Notes: generated from the sequence alone by a model not told the origin. Numbered from the stretch's first letter, positions 27,791 to 36,999 are shown. The stretch is 64,000 bases of DNA from Pedobacter sp. BS3 (GCF_008274585.1 NZ_VTRT01000002.1:558001-622000); one strand, 5' to 3'. Numbers and translations are program-made.

Positions 27791-28132
27791 ATGCGTACCT
27801 ATCCTTCGCTGAATGTAGCCGTATACGATCTTCGTAAGAGAGGGTATCGCCTGGATTTCTATTTTAATTCGGGGTTCATTATTTGTAATCCGGCAAAGCT
27901 TCGTATCCGTTTCAATAAGGTAAAAATTGACGAAACGTATTCATTTCCTGCGCTGCATCAACCCGGTAACTGTAATGTTATCTGCGCCTTAACTACTGCA
28001 TCCGGCATCAAAGGTATATTATACGATTGCTCCGGAACTATTATCGGGGATCAAAAGCCAAAACTTGAGTGTAGCGAAACCCCGGCTATCCAGGATAAAA
28101 AACAAGTAAAGAAACAGGTTCACACTAAATAA
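27791..28132 (+). CDS. Small conserved protein of unknown function
   Basis: 113 residues from the ATG at 27791 (MRTYPSLNVAVYDLRKRGY); the frame is open 21 bp further to a TTG. The pattern of a short N-terminal helix followed by YRLDF, ICNPAKLRI, KIDETYSF, NVICALTTASGIKGILYDCSG resembles a widespread small Bacteroidota family of about 100 residues that databases sometimes mislabel phosphoribosylpyrophosphate synthetase. There is no catalytic motif of that enzyme. The Lys-rich tail (IQDKKQVKKQVHTK) is unusual. It is followed after 7 bp by the next gene. Confidence 0.6.
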   Translation: MRTYPSLNVAVYDLRKRGYRLDFYFNSGFIICNPAKLRIRFNKVKIDETYSFPALHQPGNCNVICALTTASGIKGILYDCSGTIIGDQKPKLECSETPAIQDKKQVKKQVHTK

Positions 28133-28139
28133 AAGTATC

Positions 28140-28709
28140 ATGAAGAAACTATCAAACCGCCCTTCCAATCGTTTAAGAATGCCTGCAACAGGCCACCCGG
28201 CTATGGAGCAAATGACCTTAACCACTAACTATTTCCCTTCTGAAACTTATCCGTTATCTGCTTTGACGTTTCTTCAGCAAAAGCCACAGGTTTCTGGTTC
28301 TGTTTACCAGCAAAATATTCTGAAGCTCCTTGATGCGCTGCAGTGTCCGCTGCTTTTGCTTCCGCGGATAAACCACAAAGATGCTATCCGGCATATCGGC
28401 TTCCTTACCGACATCCGTTTTACGGATATGAATATCATTACTTTGCTCGGAAAAATTGCCGGTTCGCTGAATGCTTCGGTTACGGTTTTTAATGTGACCG
28501 AAAATGGTGTTGCGCCAATGGAACCTGTTTATGCAGAAAAGTATTTCGGTAAGCACATCCTGCCAAAGCTAAAAAACATCAGCCTGAATCTGGTGAATAC
28601 CGGCAAGGTTACCATAGATACGCTGAGAAATATACTGACACGAAACGGCATCGACATGCTAACGGCTGTACAACGCCGGAAAGATTTATTGTACCAGTTG
28701 CTAAAATAA
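28140..28709 (+). CDS. Universal-stress-protein-like protein, diverged
   Basis: 189 residues. From about residue 68 the order CPLLLLPRINHKDAIRHIGFLTDIRFTDMNIITLLGKIAGSLNASVTVFNV resembles the second half of tandem USP proteins of Bacteroidota, and NGIDMLTAVQRRKDLLYQLL matches the closing helix/strand. The N-terminal 65 residues are not recognisable and may be a decayed first domain. It follows the preceding small gene by 7 bp, so the two form an operon. Assignment is tentative. Confidence 0.55.
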   Translation: MKKLSNRPSNRLRMPATGHPAMEQMTLTTNYFPSETYPLSALTFLQQKPQVSGSVYQQNILKLLDALQCPLLLLPRINHKDAIRHIGFLTDIRFTDMNIITLLGKIAGSLNASVTVFNVTENGVAPMEPVYAEKYFGKHILPKLKNISLNLVNTGKVTIDTLRNILTRNGIDMLTAVQRRKDLLYQLLK

Positions 28710-28720
28710 AAATAACAAGA

Positions 28721-28912
28721 AGGCTGTCTAAAAGCCCATATCGTCCGGACTTGATCCGGAATCTCCTGCGTAGTAGCATAAACACCGCTTTAATCCCGAA
28801 GTTTCGGGAGAGGAGACCACGAAGTAGCTGCGAAGCAAAATCTCTTTCCTAAGCACTTCTGAAAGAGATCCCTCGGCTACGCTCGGGATGACGGGAACTT
28901 TTTAGACAGCCT
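28721..28912. repeat. Inverted-repeat element (MITE-like), 192 bp
   Basis: Terminal inverted repeats AGGCTGTCTAAAAG (28721-28734) and its complement ending at 28912 (CTTTTTAGACAGCCT) bound about 165 bp containing further hairpins: TCCCGAAGTTTCGGGA, TCTCTTTC ... GAAAGAGA, and a CCCTCGGCTACGCTCGGGATG segment. No open frame inside. It separates the plus-strand small operon from the convergent TonB receptor gene and may double as a terminator. Confidence 0.7.
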
Positions 28913-28939
28913 CTGGTATTACAAAATAACTCTAGCTCA

Positions 28940-31408
28940 TTAAAACTTATAAGCAAAACCAACTACATAATTGCGAGGCCGTTGCGGGTTTACAGACCAG
29001 TAACCGGAGTAATACACTTCATCTGTCAGGTTATTTACATTCACTGTAATCCGGAATTTATCTGAATTATAAAACACACTTCCGTTAAGTAAGGTATAGC
29101 TGGGCAGGATGAAAACACCTGTCTGGCTGTTATCAATTACTTTATAATCACTGGCATAATTACCGCCCAATCCTATACCAAAATTTTTAAGACCGCCACT
29201 GGTAATGGTATACGTAGCCCATAAGTTAGCCAGGTTTTGCGGCCCCTGTCCTCCCGGACTTCTACCCGGCTCAGAATAAAAATCAGTAGTGTTTCCCGCT
29301 AATGTTTTTGTTTTATTGTAGCTGTACCCGGCAAGCAGGTTTAAACCGGTAAATGGATTAGCATTGATATCCAATTCAAAACCTTTACTGCTCACTTTGC
29401 CGCCCTGAACGGAGTTGTTAGGATTAGCCGGATCGGGCGTAACACGATCGCTTACTTTGATATCATATACCGATACTGTAGCAAACAGCTTATCAGAAAA
29501 CAAATTGGTTTTCACACCGTATTCCCATTGATTAGCGTGTTCGGGTTTGAATGATCTTACGCCAATCGGATTATCATTATTATCATACACCGTTGCGGGC
29601 GATACGTTCACAAACGCGTTCATATAGCTGGCAAAAAGAGATACTTTATCCAGTACAGGCTGGTAAACTAAACCAAACTTAGGCGAGAATGCCCATTGGC
29701 TATAGTCATTATCGGTTCCCCTGGATTTATAATAATCTGCCCGGATGCTGGCCATGGCAGACAATTTAGGCGTAACATTAAACACATCAGAAATATATGC
29801 GCCATAATAGCCATTGGTAACATTGGAATTGATTCCACCTGCATTAGCTAACAATGAGTCAACATAGAACCGGGTTAAATAAACCGGAGCGGCCAGGGTA
29901 TCGCCAGTTGATTTATCGATATAGTAACCTTCTGCCTGCTGTGGAGTTACATGCCTGGCAAGCTCTGACCCAGAACTGTTGTTAATAACATTAGTACTGT
30001 AGTAATCAAGTCCCAGCAAGACACGGTTTCTCAGATTTCCGATTTTAAAATCGCCGTTAAAGTTTTGCTGAATATTAGTGGCATTGATAGTTGATTGTTC
30101 ATTACCCAAATATTGTTCAAAATAACCATCGGTAGAATTATCATCCCAGATATAGCCGTAAATTCCATCTGATTTAGCTGATGATCGCGAGAAAACCGTT
30201 TGCGAAGTCCATTGGTCAGATAATTTGTATATAATCTGTCCCTGCATATTATACCGGGGATTTTTTATTGTAAGGTCATTGCTGGTAAATGACAAATTGT
30301 TGTCAAGATTCAGCTCTTTCAGGTTTTTGTAAGGCAATGGATTAACCCGGTCTGAATGGAAAAATACCGGTGCCACAGCTCTTTCTTCCTGCAAAATTTC
30401 GGTATTAAAATGGAACGATAACCGATCATTTACTTCGTATACCAAAGACGGCGCTATAAAAAACGATTTTTTAAAACCGGCATCCTGGAAACTGTTTTCC
30501 TGGTGGAAAGCGGTATTGATACGCAACGCTATTTTCTCTGTTTTGCTTAAGGGAGTATTGATATCAGCCGTAATACGGTTCAATCCAAAACTTCCGAAAT
30601 TATAGGCAATTTCGCCGCCGGTGGTGAAATAAGGCTTTTTAGTAATGGTGTTGATCAGTCCGCCATAGCTGTAAAAGCTGCCGCCGAACAACGTACCGGA
30701 AGGGCCTTTTATTACCTGTATTTCCTCTACGTTTGCCGGATCAAGATTGCCGCTTACCAAGCCGGGAAGGCCGTTGTATAAAGCGGGTTGCGCATCAAAC
30801 CCTCTCAGTGCAAAATAGGCAGCGCCGTCGCCGGTTCTTCCGGTAGATTCCCAGGTACGCACAATGCCGGGTATATTCCGCATAGCGTCATCGTAGGTGG
30901 TAATTCCTTGTTGTTTCAGTATTTCTGAAGAAACTGTGCTATATACCTGCGGATTTTCCAGGTTTTTCAAAGGCATTTTGGCAACAACCTTGTTTTCTCT
31001 ATTCAGATTTTTTGCTGAAATAACCACTTCCCGCAGTTGCTCAGAATTTACAGCAAGTGTAAAATTAACGGTATACGAATTGCGGTTGTCAACAGTAATC
31101 GTTTGTTGCGCCGGTTTTAAACCAACGGCCGAAGCTACAATAGTATACGTTCCTTTTTTAATCCTGTTCAGTTCGTATTCGCCGTTAGTGTTGGTTATTG
31201 TCCCCCGACCACTTCCCTTTAAAATCACACTCACATCTACTGCAGGCTGGCCATCTGACGTGGTAACTTTTCCCTTAATGCTGGCCGTTTGCTGAGCCAC
31301 TACTACATTGAAAGTAATCAATAATAGTATCGTATAAATACTTTTCTTTAATAGCATAGATTTCCGGATTACTGGAATACCGGTAAAAAGCAATCGATGA
31401 ATATTCAT
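28940..31408 (-). CDS. TonB-dependent siderophore-type receptor
   Basis: 822 residues from the ATG at 31408 (MNIHRLLFTG); an ATG at 31357 (MLLKKSIYTILLLITFNVVVAQQ) gives a more compact signal peptide and is a good alternative. The longer open frame to 31534 is not credible. Order: signal, carboxypeptidase-regulatory-like domain (IKGKVTTSDGQPAVDVSVILKG), plug (YDDAMRNIPGIVRTWESTGRTGDGAAYFALRGFDAQPALY cut at the plug core; EEIQVIKGPSGTLFG), and a barrel ending VVGFAYKF. It resembles FecA/FhuA-class receptors for ferric siderophores rather than SusC. No siderophore synthesis or ferric reductase genes lie nearby. Confidence 0.9.
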   Translation of the reverse strand: MNIHRLLFTGIPVIRKSMLLKKSIYTILLLITFNVVVAQQTASIKGKVTTSDGQPAVDVSVILKGSGRGTITNTNGEYELNRIKKGTYTIVASAVGLKPAQQTITVDNRNSYTVNFTLAVNSEQLREVVISAKNLNRENKVVAKMPLKNLENPQVYSTVSSEILKQQGITTYDDAMRNIPGIVRTWESTGRTGDGAAYFALRGFDAQPALYNGLPGLVSGNLDPANVEEIQVIKGPSGTLFGGSFYSYGGLINTITKKPYFTTGGEIAYNFGSFGLNRITADINTPLSKTEKIALRINTAFHQENSFQDAGFKKSFFIAPSLVYEVNDRLSFHFNTEILQEERAVAPVFFHSDRVNPLPYKNLKELNLDNNLSFTSNDLTIKNPRYNMQGQIIYKLSDQWTSQTVFSRSSAKSDGIYGYIWDDNSTDGYFEQYLGNEQSTINATNIQQNFNGDFKIGNLRNRVLLGLDYYSTNVINNSSGSELARHVTPQQAEGYYIDKSTGDTLAAPVYLTRFYVDSLLANAGGINSNVTNGYYGAYISDVFNVTPKLSAMASIRADYYKSRGTDNDYSQWAFSPKFGLVYQPVLDKVSLFASYMNAFVNVSPATVYDNNDNPIGVRSFKPEHANQWEYGVKTNLFSDKLFATVSVYDIKVSDRVTPDPANPNNSVQGGKVSSKGFELDINANPFTGLNLLAGYSYNKTKTLAGNTTDFYSEPGRSPGGQGPQNLANLWATYTITSGGLKNFGIGLGGNYASDYKVIDNSQTGVFILPSYTLLNGSVFYNSDKFRITVNVNNLTDEVYYSGYWSVNPQRPRNYVVGFAYKF

Positions 31409-31780
31409 TTTTAATGTTAATTGATAAGGAGTAAAAACGCTGCAAAGAAAATATTTATTTATATTAAATCCAAATAAGAATAAATAACCAACAGAGCAGA
31501 CGCGTCTAATATCTCTACTATTGGCACTAATCAATCAAAACACAACTTGTCCGACTACCGGCGGATAGAAACATAGTCTGTAAGATCTTAGCATTCAATA
31601 GTGGCACATAGCTTAAAGCTACGCTTCAAGAACCTCTATGCTAACCTATGTCTTATGGGTTTTATGTGGTTTAAATTGATGCGTTTGCCGCTAAGGAGTT
31701 TATTTAAAAAGAAAGGAAGGTATCAGAAAGGTAGATTCTCGTAAGTTATATTATCCCGTAGGGATGTTATGCCTGATTGT
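31409..31780. other. Spacer upstream of the TonB receptor
   Basis: About 370 bp without a gene. It contains the putative receptor promoter (31443-31474), degenerate words of the CTATGTCTTATGGGTTTTATGTGG type near 31650, and a small palindrome ATCCCGTAGGGAT near 31752. Confidence 0.5.
31443..31474 (-). promoter_or_regulatory. Putative promoter of the TonB receptor gene
   Basis: On the minus strand TTTG (31471-31474) and TTTCTTTG (31443-31450) are separated by 20 bp, close to the Bacteroidota -33/-7 pair TTTG and TAnnTTTG (one mismatch in the -7 box). It ends 35 bp before the ATG at 31408. No clear Fur box was recognised. Confidence 0.4.
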
Positions 31781-32611
31781 TTATAGCGTATAAAACTCAA
31801 TAGCATTTCCACCGAAAAGCTTCTGTTGTTCGTTGACCGAAAATTGTTGAAGGTAACTGTCAACAATTGCTTTTACCTGGTGATAATCTGCCGCCACCTT
31901 GCATACCGGCCAGTCTGAGCCAAACATTAAACGATCCATGCCAAACGATTCAACTATCACATCCAAATACGGGATGAATGTATCCTGATGCCATGTCTTC
32001 CAGCTGGCTTCTGTGACTAAGCCGGATACTTTACACCATACATTTTCGCAGGCGGCTAATTGCTTAATATCAGCTGCCCAGCGGGTAATTTCATCGTCTT
32101 TAATATAAGGCTTACCGATATGATCGAGCACAAAACGTTGATTTGGGAATAACTTTGCAAGTTCGGCAGCGAAGGATAACTGATCAGGATAAACCAGGAT
32201 ATCATAGGTAAAACGGTACTTATCCAGCAAGCTGATACCACGCTTAAACCCAGGTTGCAGCATAAGGGCCCGGTTGGCGGCATCCTGCAAAATATGCCGG
32301 AACCCTTTTATCTTTTTAAATTGACTATAATAATCAAGCCGTTCTGCCACGTTATCCGCCTGCAAATCAACCCAGCCAACCACACCCTTTATAAAATCAT
32401 GCTTAGCGGCAAGTCCCAGCAGGAAATCGTTTTCTGCTTCGCTTTGGTCGGCTTGCACGGCAACACAACCATCCATTCCATTCTGCCGCAAAAGGGGAAG
32501 CAAATGCTCCGGCAAAAAATCCTGACGAAGCACACCCATATCTTCGGTGATCCAGGCATCTTTTACCGGGTGAAACTTCCAGAAATGCTGATGCGCATCA
32601 ATTTTCAGCAT
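31781..32611 (-). CDS. Amidohydrolase-family sugar lactonase (L-fucono-1,5-lactonase type)
   Basis: 276 residues, no signal peptide. The metal-binding start DAHQHFWKF, the VLDHIGKPYI strand and MFGSDWPVCKVA are typical of the Amidohydrolase_2 lactonases that open L-fuconolactone or L-rhamnonolactone. It overlaps the end of the fucP gene by 14 bp, so it is translated together with the fucose permease. This supports an oxidative, non-phosphorylating L-fucose pathway: fucose to lactone, lactone to fuconate by this enzyme. Confidence 0.88.
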   Translation of the reverse strand: MLKIDAHQHFWKFHPVKDAWITEDMGVLRQDFLPEHLLPLLRQNGMDGCVAVQADQSEAENDFLLGLAAKHDFIKGVVGWVDLQADNVAERLDYYSQFKKIKGFRHILQDAANRALMLQPGFKRGISLLDKYRFTYDILVYPDQLSFAAELAKLFPNQRFVLDHIGKPYIKDDEITRWAADIKQLAACENVWCKVSGLVTEASWKTWHQDTFIPYLDVIVESFGMDRLMFGSDWPVCKVAADYHQVKAIVDSYLQQFSVNEQQKLFGGNAIEFYTL

Positions 32612-33911
32612 AGGCTTTTATCGCTTCGTTTTCAAGAGGCAGATCCGTTGCAAAACGCTTACGGATTTTATGTCCTTTTAAACCATAATATAACACAATA
32701 CCGAAACAAATTAACGGCACACTGTATGCCAGTTGAATGCTTCCGGTTTTATCGGATATGATTCCCATCAAAAACGGTGCAATAGCGCCGCCAATTATGG
32801 CCATAACCAGAAATGAAGCGGCTATTTTGGTTTCTTCGCCAAGCCCGTTAATGCCTAAAGCAAAAATGGTGGGGTACATGATCGACATGAAAAATGGCAC
32901 AGCAATAACGGCATATAACGCCACATCGCCTTTAGTATTTAAGGCGATAAGCAATAGCAGTATATTAACCGCAGCATACAGGCTGAGCAGCTTAGCGGGA
33001 TTGATATAACGCATCAGAAATGTACCGATAAACCGGCCGGCCATAAAGCCCACCATAGCAATGGCGCCCCACAAAAATGCGGCGTCTTTTTCATTGACAT
33101 CGGCCACATACCTGGCATAGCGGATAAAAAAGCTGCCAACACCTACTTGTGCTCCCACATAGAAAAACTGGGCGATAACAGACCAGCGCAGATGTGAATG
33201 ACGCAATACTTTTATCGAAAAATCCGTTCCGGGCGAATGTGTATCCGTACTGTCATCATCTGATTTTACATCGGGAATATGCGTAAACAGGAACAAACCA
33301 ATCAGCAAAACTACGCCCAAACCAATAACCAGGTAAGGTATTTTAACGGTGTCAGCTTCTGACTGAAGATAAGCGTTCATCTGTGCGGCGGGCATAGCGT
33401 TCAGCTCCTGCGCCGAATGTTCAATTCCCGATAAAATGAACCGGCCACCAATAATAGGCGCTATAAAAGAGCCGAGTCCGTTAAACGATTGAGCGAAGTT
33501 GAGCCGCTGGGCTGCGGAATCCCGCGGACCTAACACGGTAATATACGGGTTGGCTACCGCCTCTAAAAAAGTGGCCCCACTGGCAATAACAAATAAAGCC
33601 GCTAAAAAAAACATATAGCTTCTGTCGGATGCCGCCGGAATAAACAGAAATGCACCGATGGCATACAGCACCAGTCCGATAATAATGCCCTTTTTATACC
33701 CGAAACGGTGCATAAACAGGCCTGCCGGAACGGCAATTATAAAATAAGCCATATAAACAGACATATCAATTAACGATGATTGTGTATCGCTTAGCTGGCA
33801 GGCTTTTTTCAGGTGCGGTATGAGTATGGGATTGATATTGTGCAAAAACGCCCAAAGGAAAAATAAGGACGTAACTAATATCAGGGCAAATAAATACTTG
33901 TTCTTAGGCAT
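32598..33911 (-). CDS. fucP: L-fucose:H+ symporter-type MFS permease
   Basis: 437 residues from the ATG at 33911 (MPKNKYLFALILVTSLFFLWAFLHNINPILIPHLKKAC); upstream in-frame codons to 34001 are rejected because the FucP family starts here. About 12 membrane segments are visible. FLWAFLHNINPILIPHL and SGATFLEAVANPYITVLGP are FucP landmarks. A copy of a CCAATATAGCTTA motif lies about 96 bp before the start codon and is shared with the neighbouring dehydratase promoter. The 3' end overlaps the lactonase gene by 14 bp. Confidence 0.9.
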   Translation of the reverse strand: MPKNKYLFALILVTSLFFLWAFLHNINPILIPHLKKACQLSDTQSSLIDMSVYMAYFIIAVPAGLFMHRFGYKKGIIIGLVLYAIGAFLFIPAASDRSYMFFLAALFVIASGATFLEAVANPYITVLGPRDSAAQRLNFAQSFNGLGSFIAPIIGGRFILSGIEHSAQELNAMPAAQMNAYLQSEADTVKIPYLVIGLGVVLLIGLFLFTHIPDVKSDDDSTDTHSPGTDFSIKVLRHSHLRWSVIAQFFYVGAQVGVGSFFIRYARYVADVNEKDAAFLWGAIAMVGFMAGRFIGTFLMRYINPAKLLSLYAAVNILLLLIALNTKGDVALYAVIAVPFFMSIMYPTIFALGINGLGEETKIAASFLVMAIIGGAIAPFLMGIISDKTGSIQLAYSVPLICFGIVLYYGLKGHKIRKRFATDLPLENEAIKAYAEN

Positions 33912-34006
33912 GGCTCGGTTTACAATTGATGCTTTCTTGGTTAATAAATTACTATGCAAATAAAGCGCTTGCCTGCAATCAAAAATGTACGATTTTACCA
34001 AATGAT

Positions 34007-34019
34007 TAAGCTATATTGG
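34007..34019 (-). promoter_or_regulatory. Shared 13-15 bp motif upstream of fucP (copy 3)
   Basis: Read towards fucP the sequence is CCAATATAGCTTA, identical over 13 bases to the two copies between araC and the dehydratase gene. Candidate operator for the local AraC-family regulator. Confidence 0.6.
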
Positions 34020-34050
34020 ATTTCGGTCTAATCATATCTCTTCAGAATGA

Positions 34051-34066
34051 CCGGTGGAGACACCGG
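34051..34066. terminator. Hairpin between the AraC gene and fucP
   Basis: CCGGTG-gaga-CACCGG is a perfect 6 bp stem with a 4-base loop, placed downstream of the leftward regulator gene. There is no strong T-run. The same GGTG-NAGA-CACC core occurs in the 49084-49221 element, and ATTTAAACATGTTCT nearby resembles that element's end, so it may be a repeat relic. Confidence 0.35.
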
Positions 34067-34112
34067 CAGCAATAACAAGCGTTTACCCGATAAAATTTAA
34101 ACATGTTCTTAA

Positions 34113-34994
34113 TCATAGCTCTTTCTTATTATTCAGAAAGTCTTTTTGATACATCAGCGGACTTTTACCGGTTATGATCTTAAAATACTTATGAAAGCTG
34201 GCAAAGTTATTAAAGCCGCTTTCATAGCACAGCTGCTTGATACTCAGCTTATTTTCTATCAATAATTTACAGGCATGACCTACTTTGATCTCTATTAAAA
34301 ACTGGGTAAAGGTTTTCCGGGTACGCGATTTAAAATACCGGCAAAATGAATTGGGGCTTACTTTGGCTACGGCGGCTATCTCTTCCAGATTGATTTTACG
34401 TTTAAAATTAGATAGCGTATAATTATAAATATCGTTGATGCGGTCTTTTTCGGCTTCCTCAAAATCATGCCTGAAACCAATGGATGAAAGTATAGTGATC
34501 TGGTTACTGTTGGCCAGCTCGGTTAACGCCTGAATTAAAATAACGATCCGTTCGCTGCCTTCGGCCTGCAGCATTTTTTCAAGCAGCACAGAAATTGTCT
34601 TTTTACAGCTGCCGTTCACCTTTATTCCCCGTTTTGCCTTTTCCAATACGGCTTTTATGGTTTTATTTTCAGGAAGATTAAGAAACTGGTCGCCCCAGAA
34701 GTTTTCGTTAAAATGGGCTACCCGCACATCGGCCTGGCAGGTAGAATCGTGTGCAAAGTAATTATCATCAAACCGCCAGAAGTGCGGCAGCTGTGCGCCG
34801 ATAAGCACCACATCGCCGGTTTGGAACCGTTTGATGCTATCGCCAACAAATTGCGTTCCCTTCCCCTTATTAAAATGGATCAATTCTACTTCGGGATGAT
34901 AATGCCAGTGATTGTTGATATAAGGCACTAAATCCTGACGTACGCTAAACGATTGAGCAGGCCCTGTGGAAACCTTTAATAATTGTGGCTTCAT
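34113..34994 (-). CDS. AraC family transcriptional regulator
   Basis: 293 residues. The N-terminal cupin has HYHPEVELIHFNKGKGTQFVGD, and the C-terminal 100 residues form the double helix-turn-helix (NLEEIAAVAKVSPNSFCRYFKSRT and LSIKQLCYESGFNNFASFHKYFK, ending GKSPLMYQKDF). It sits between fucP and the divergently transcribed dehydratase gene. Three copies of CCAATATAGCTTA flank it, upstream of both target units, so it most likely senses a deoxysugar or sugar acid and controls both. Confidence 0.92.
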   Translation of the reverse strand: MKPQLLKVSTGPAQSFSVRQDLVPYINNHWHYHPEVELIHFNKGKGTQFVGDSIKRFQTGDVVLIGAQLPHFWRFDDNYFAHDSTCQADVRVAHFNENFWGDQFLNLPENKTIKAVLEKAKRGIKVNGSCKKTISVLLEKMLQAEGSERIVILIQALTELANSNQITILSSIGFRHDFEEAEKDRINDIYNYTLSNFKRKINLEEIAAVAKVSPNSFCRYFKSRTRKTFTQFLIEIKVGHACKLLIENKLSIKQLCYESGFNNFASFHKYFKIITGKSPLMYQKDFLNNKKEL

Positions 34995-35036
34995 TCAACT
35001 AAATATTCTTTAAATTACACTAATAATTGGTTTTTA

Positions 35037-35051
35037 TGCCAATATAGCTTA
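35037..35051 (+). promoter_or_regulatory. Direct repeat TGCCAATATAGCTTA, copy 1
   Basis: Exact 15-base match to copy 2 at 35125-35139 and 13-base match to the inverted copy upstream of fucP. It lies in the araC/dehydratase intergenic region, 43 bp from the araC start, where it could also serve autoregulation. Confidence 0.65.
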
Positions 35052-35124
35052 TAAAACCTTTAAAAGGAAATAAATGCTAATCCAGCTTAGTAAAATGTAA
35101 AAATCAGATAAAATCCGGCTGCCT

Positions 35125-35139
35125 TGCCAATATAGCTTA
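35125..35139 (+). promoter_or_regulatory. Direct repeat TGCCAATATAGCTTA, copy 2
   Basis: Same 15 bases as copy 1, 88 bp downstream of it (about eight helical turns) and about 150 bp before the dehydratase start codon. Candidate binding site of the adjacent AraC regulator. Confidence 0.65.
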
Positions 35140-35288
35140 CAACATTGCAAATAGAAAATAAAAGAGAAATAGCAAAGAGGCCTTTATTTGTAGTACCGGT
35201 TATTCCATTTCAGCAGCGGGTTAAACAGCCCCTGAAATAATAATATACGGACTATTATAGATCATTATTACTAAACGTATCACAACAC

Positions 35289-36959
35289 ATGTCAACAATT
35301 GATACAGACATTAACAGCTACCTACAAATACATCCGAAAGATAATGTGCTGGTTGCCCTAAGAGATCTGCCTGAGAATACGCTTATCACGTTTAACGGAT
35401 ATACTTTCTCGCTGGTAAACGATGTTTCAGCCAAACATAAATTTGCTATTAAGCCGTTTGCTGCGGGCGATAATATATACATGTACGGTGTTTTGGTGGG
35501 CAGAGCTACGGCCGATATTCCTTCCGGAGGCTTGCTTACCACTCAGAATATTGTGCATGCCACCAACGATTATGCTGTAAAAGAGCGTAACCTGCAATGG
35601 ACAAAACCTGATGTAAGCAAGTGGCAGAACCGGCACTTTATGGGCTTTCACCGGGCAAACGGCGCTGTAGGTACAGCCAATTACTGGCTGGTTATTCCCC
35701 TGGTTTTTTGCGAGAACCGCAACATCAGGGTACTACAATCTGCGTTGCTGGGCAAGCTGGGGTATCAAAAATACTCGGAATACGAAACTGCCGTAGATAA
35801 TATTGTTGCAATGTACCGTGCCGGAAGATCTGCCGATGAAATACTGAACGCAGACCTGCAGGATGTTTATGTGGAGAACAACCCGAATCGCCTGTTTCCA
35901 AATATTGATGGCATAAAGTTCCTTACCCACGAAATGGGCTGCGGCGGAACACGCCTCGATTCGGACGCTTTGTGCGGATTGCTGGCCGGGTACATTACCC
36001 ATCCCAACGTTGCAGGCGCTACTGTGCTCAGCCTGGGATGCCAACACGCACAGGCCAGCATTCTGAAAAAGGAGATCAAAAAACGCGACCCCGGTTTTAG
36101 CAAGCCCCTGGTTGTGCTGGAGCAACAGGCCGAAGGCACTGAAAAACAGCTTTTACAAAAGGCCATTAAGCGAACGTTTACCGGACTGATGGAAGCCAAC
36201 CGGACAGAACGGAAACCGGCTCCATTATCCAGGTTATGCGTTGGGCTGGAATGCGGTGGCTCTGATGGCTTTTCGGGAATCTCAGCTAACCCGGCGGTGG
36301 GCTATGCCTCCGATCTGCTGGTTTCGCTGGGCGCTTCTGTTATTCTCTCTGAGTTTCCTGAACTCTGCGGTGTAGAGCAGGAACTTAGCGACCGGTGCAT
36401 CAGCGAGGATCTGGCCAACAGGTTTACAGACCTGATGAAAACCTATAACAAACGGGCGGAAGAGACCGGCTCAGGTTTTTATGCCAATCCATCGCCGGGT
36501 AATGTACGCGACGGTCTGATTACCGATGCCATTAAATCTGCCGGGGCGGCAAAAAAAGGCGGAACATCCCCCATTGTCGATGTGCTTGACTATCCTGAAA
36601 AGGTAACCCAACCCGGACTCAGCCTGCTATGCACTCCCGGGAATGATGTAGAAAGTACCACTGCCGAAGTGGCCGCCGGAGCCAATATTGTTTTGTTTAC
36701 AACCGGATTGGGCACGCCCACCGGAAACCCGATAACGCCAGTACTCAAGCTGTCTACCAATACCAGCCTGTATAAGCGGATGCCCGACATTATTGACATT
36801 GATTGCGGGACGATAATTGACGGGATTGAAAGCATTGAGCAGGTTGCAGAGCATATCCTGGAAACTATTATCCGGGTGGCCAGCGGCGAGCAGGAAGTAA
36901 AAGCCATGAAGCTGGGGCAGGATGATTTTATTCCCTGGAAAAGAGGGGTTTCGCTATGA
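35289..36959 (+). CDS. Altronate dehydratase (UxaA) family sugar-acid dehydratase
   Basis: 556 residues. An N-terminal SAF domain (about 1-95) is followed by the galactarate/altronate dehydratase core: FMGFHRANGAVGTANYWLVIP, THEMGCGGTRLDSDALCGLLAG, LSLGCQHAQ, LCVGLECGGSDGFSGISANPAVGYA, and at the C-terminus CTPGNDVESTTAEVAAGANIV. Conserved Cys residues (MGCGG, LGCQH, LECGG) would bind the metal. Family members dehydrate altronate or galactarate, but the partners here (fucP, lactonase, AraC with shared motif) suggest L-fuconate or a related 6-deoxy acid as substrate. That is inference. Confidence 0.88.
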   Translation: MSTIDTDINSYLQIHPKDNVLVALRDLPENTLITFNGYTFSLVNDVSAKHKFAIKPFAAGDNIYMYGVLVGRATADIPSGGLLTTQNIVHATNDYAVKERNLQWTKPDVSKWQNRHFMGFHRANGAVGTANYWLVIPLVFCENRNIRVLQSALLGKLGYQKYSEYETAVDNIVAMYRAGRSADEILNADLQDVYVENNPNRLFPNIDGIKFLTHEMGCGGTRLDSDALCGLLAGYITHPNVAGATVLSLGCQHAQASILKKEIKKRDPGFSKPLVVLEQQAEGTEKQLLQKAIKRTFTGLMEANRTERKPAPLSRLCVGLECGGSDGFSGISANPAVGYASDLLVSLGASVILSEFPELCGVEQELSDRCISEDLANRFTDLMKTYNKRAEETGSGFYANPSPGNVRDGLITDAIKSAGAAKKGGTSPIVDVLDYPEKVTQPGLSLLCTPGNDVESTTAEVAAGANIVLFTTGLGTPTGNPITPVLKLSTNTSLYKRMPDIIDIDCGTIIDGIESIEQVAEHILETIIRVASGEQEVKAMKLGQDDFIPWKRGVSL

Positions 36960-36999
36960 TTTAAGGTTTTCACGATGGTTTCTACTTTTGGTCTTTTCT

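Noticed and set aside
27791-28132. Phosphoribosylpyrophosphate synthetase
   Set aside because: The protein is far too short and lacks the PRPP-binding loop; the name is a known mislabel of this small family.
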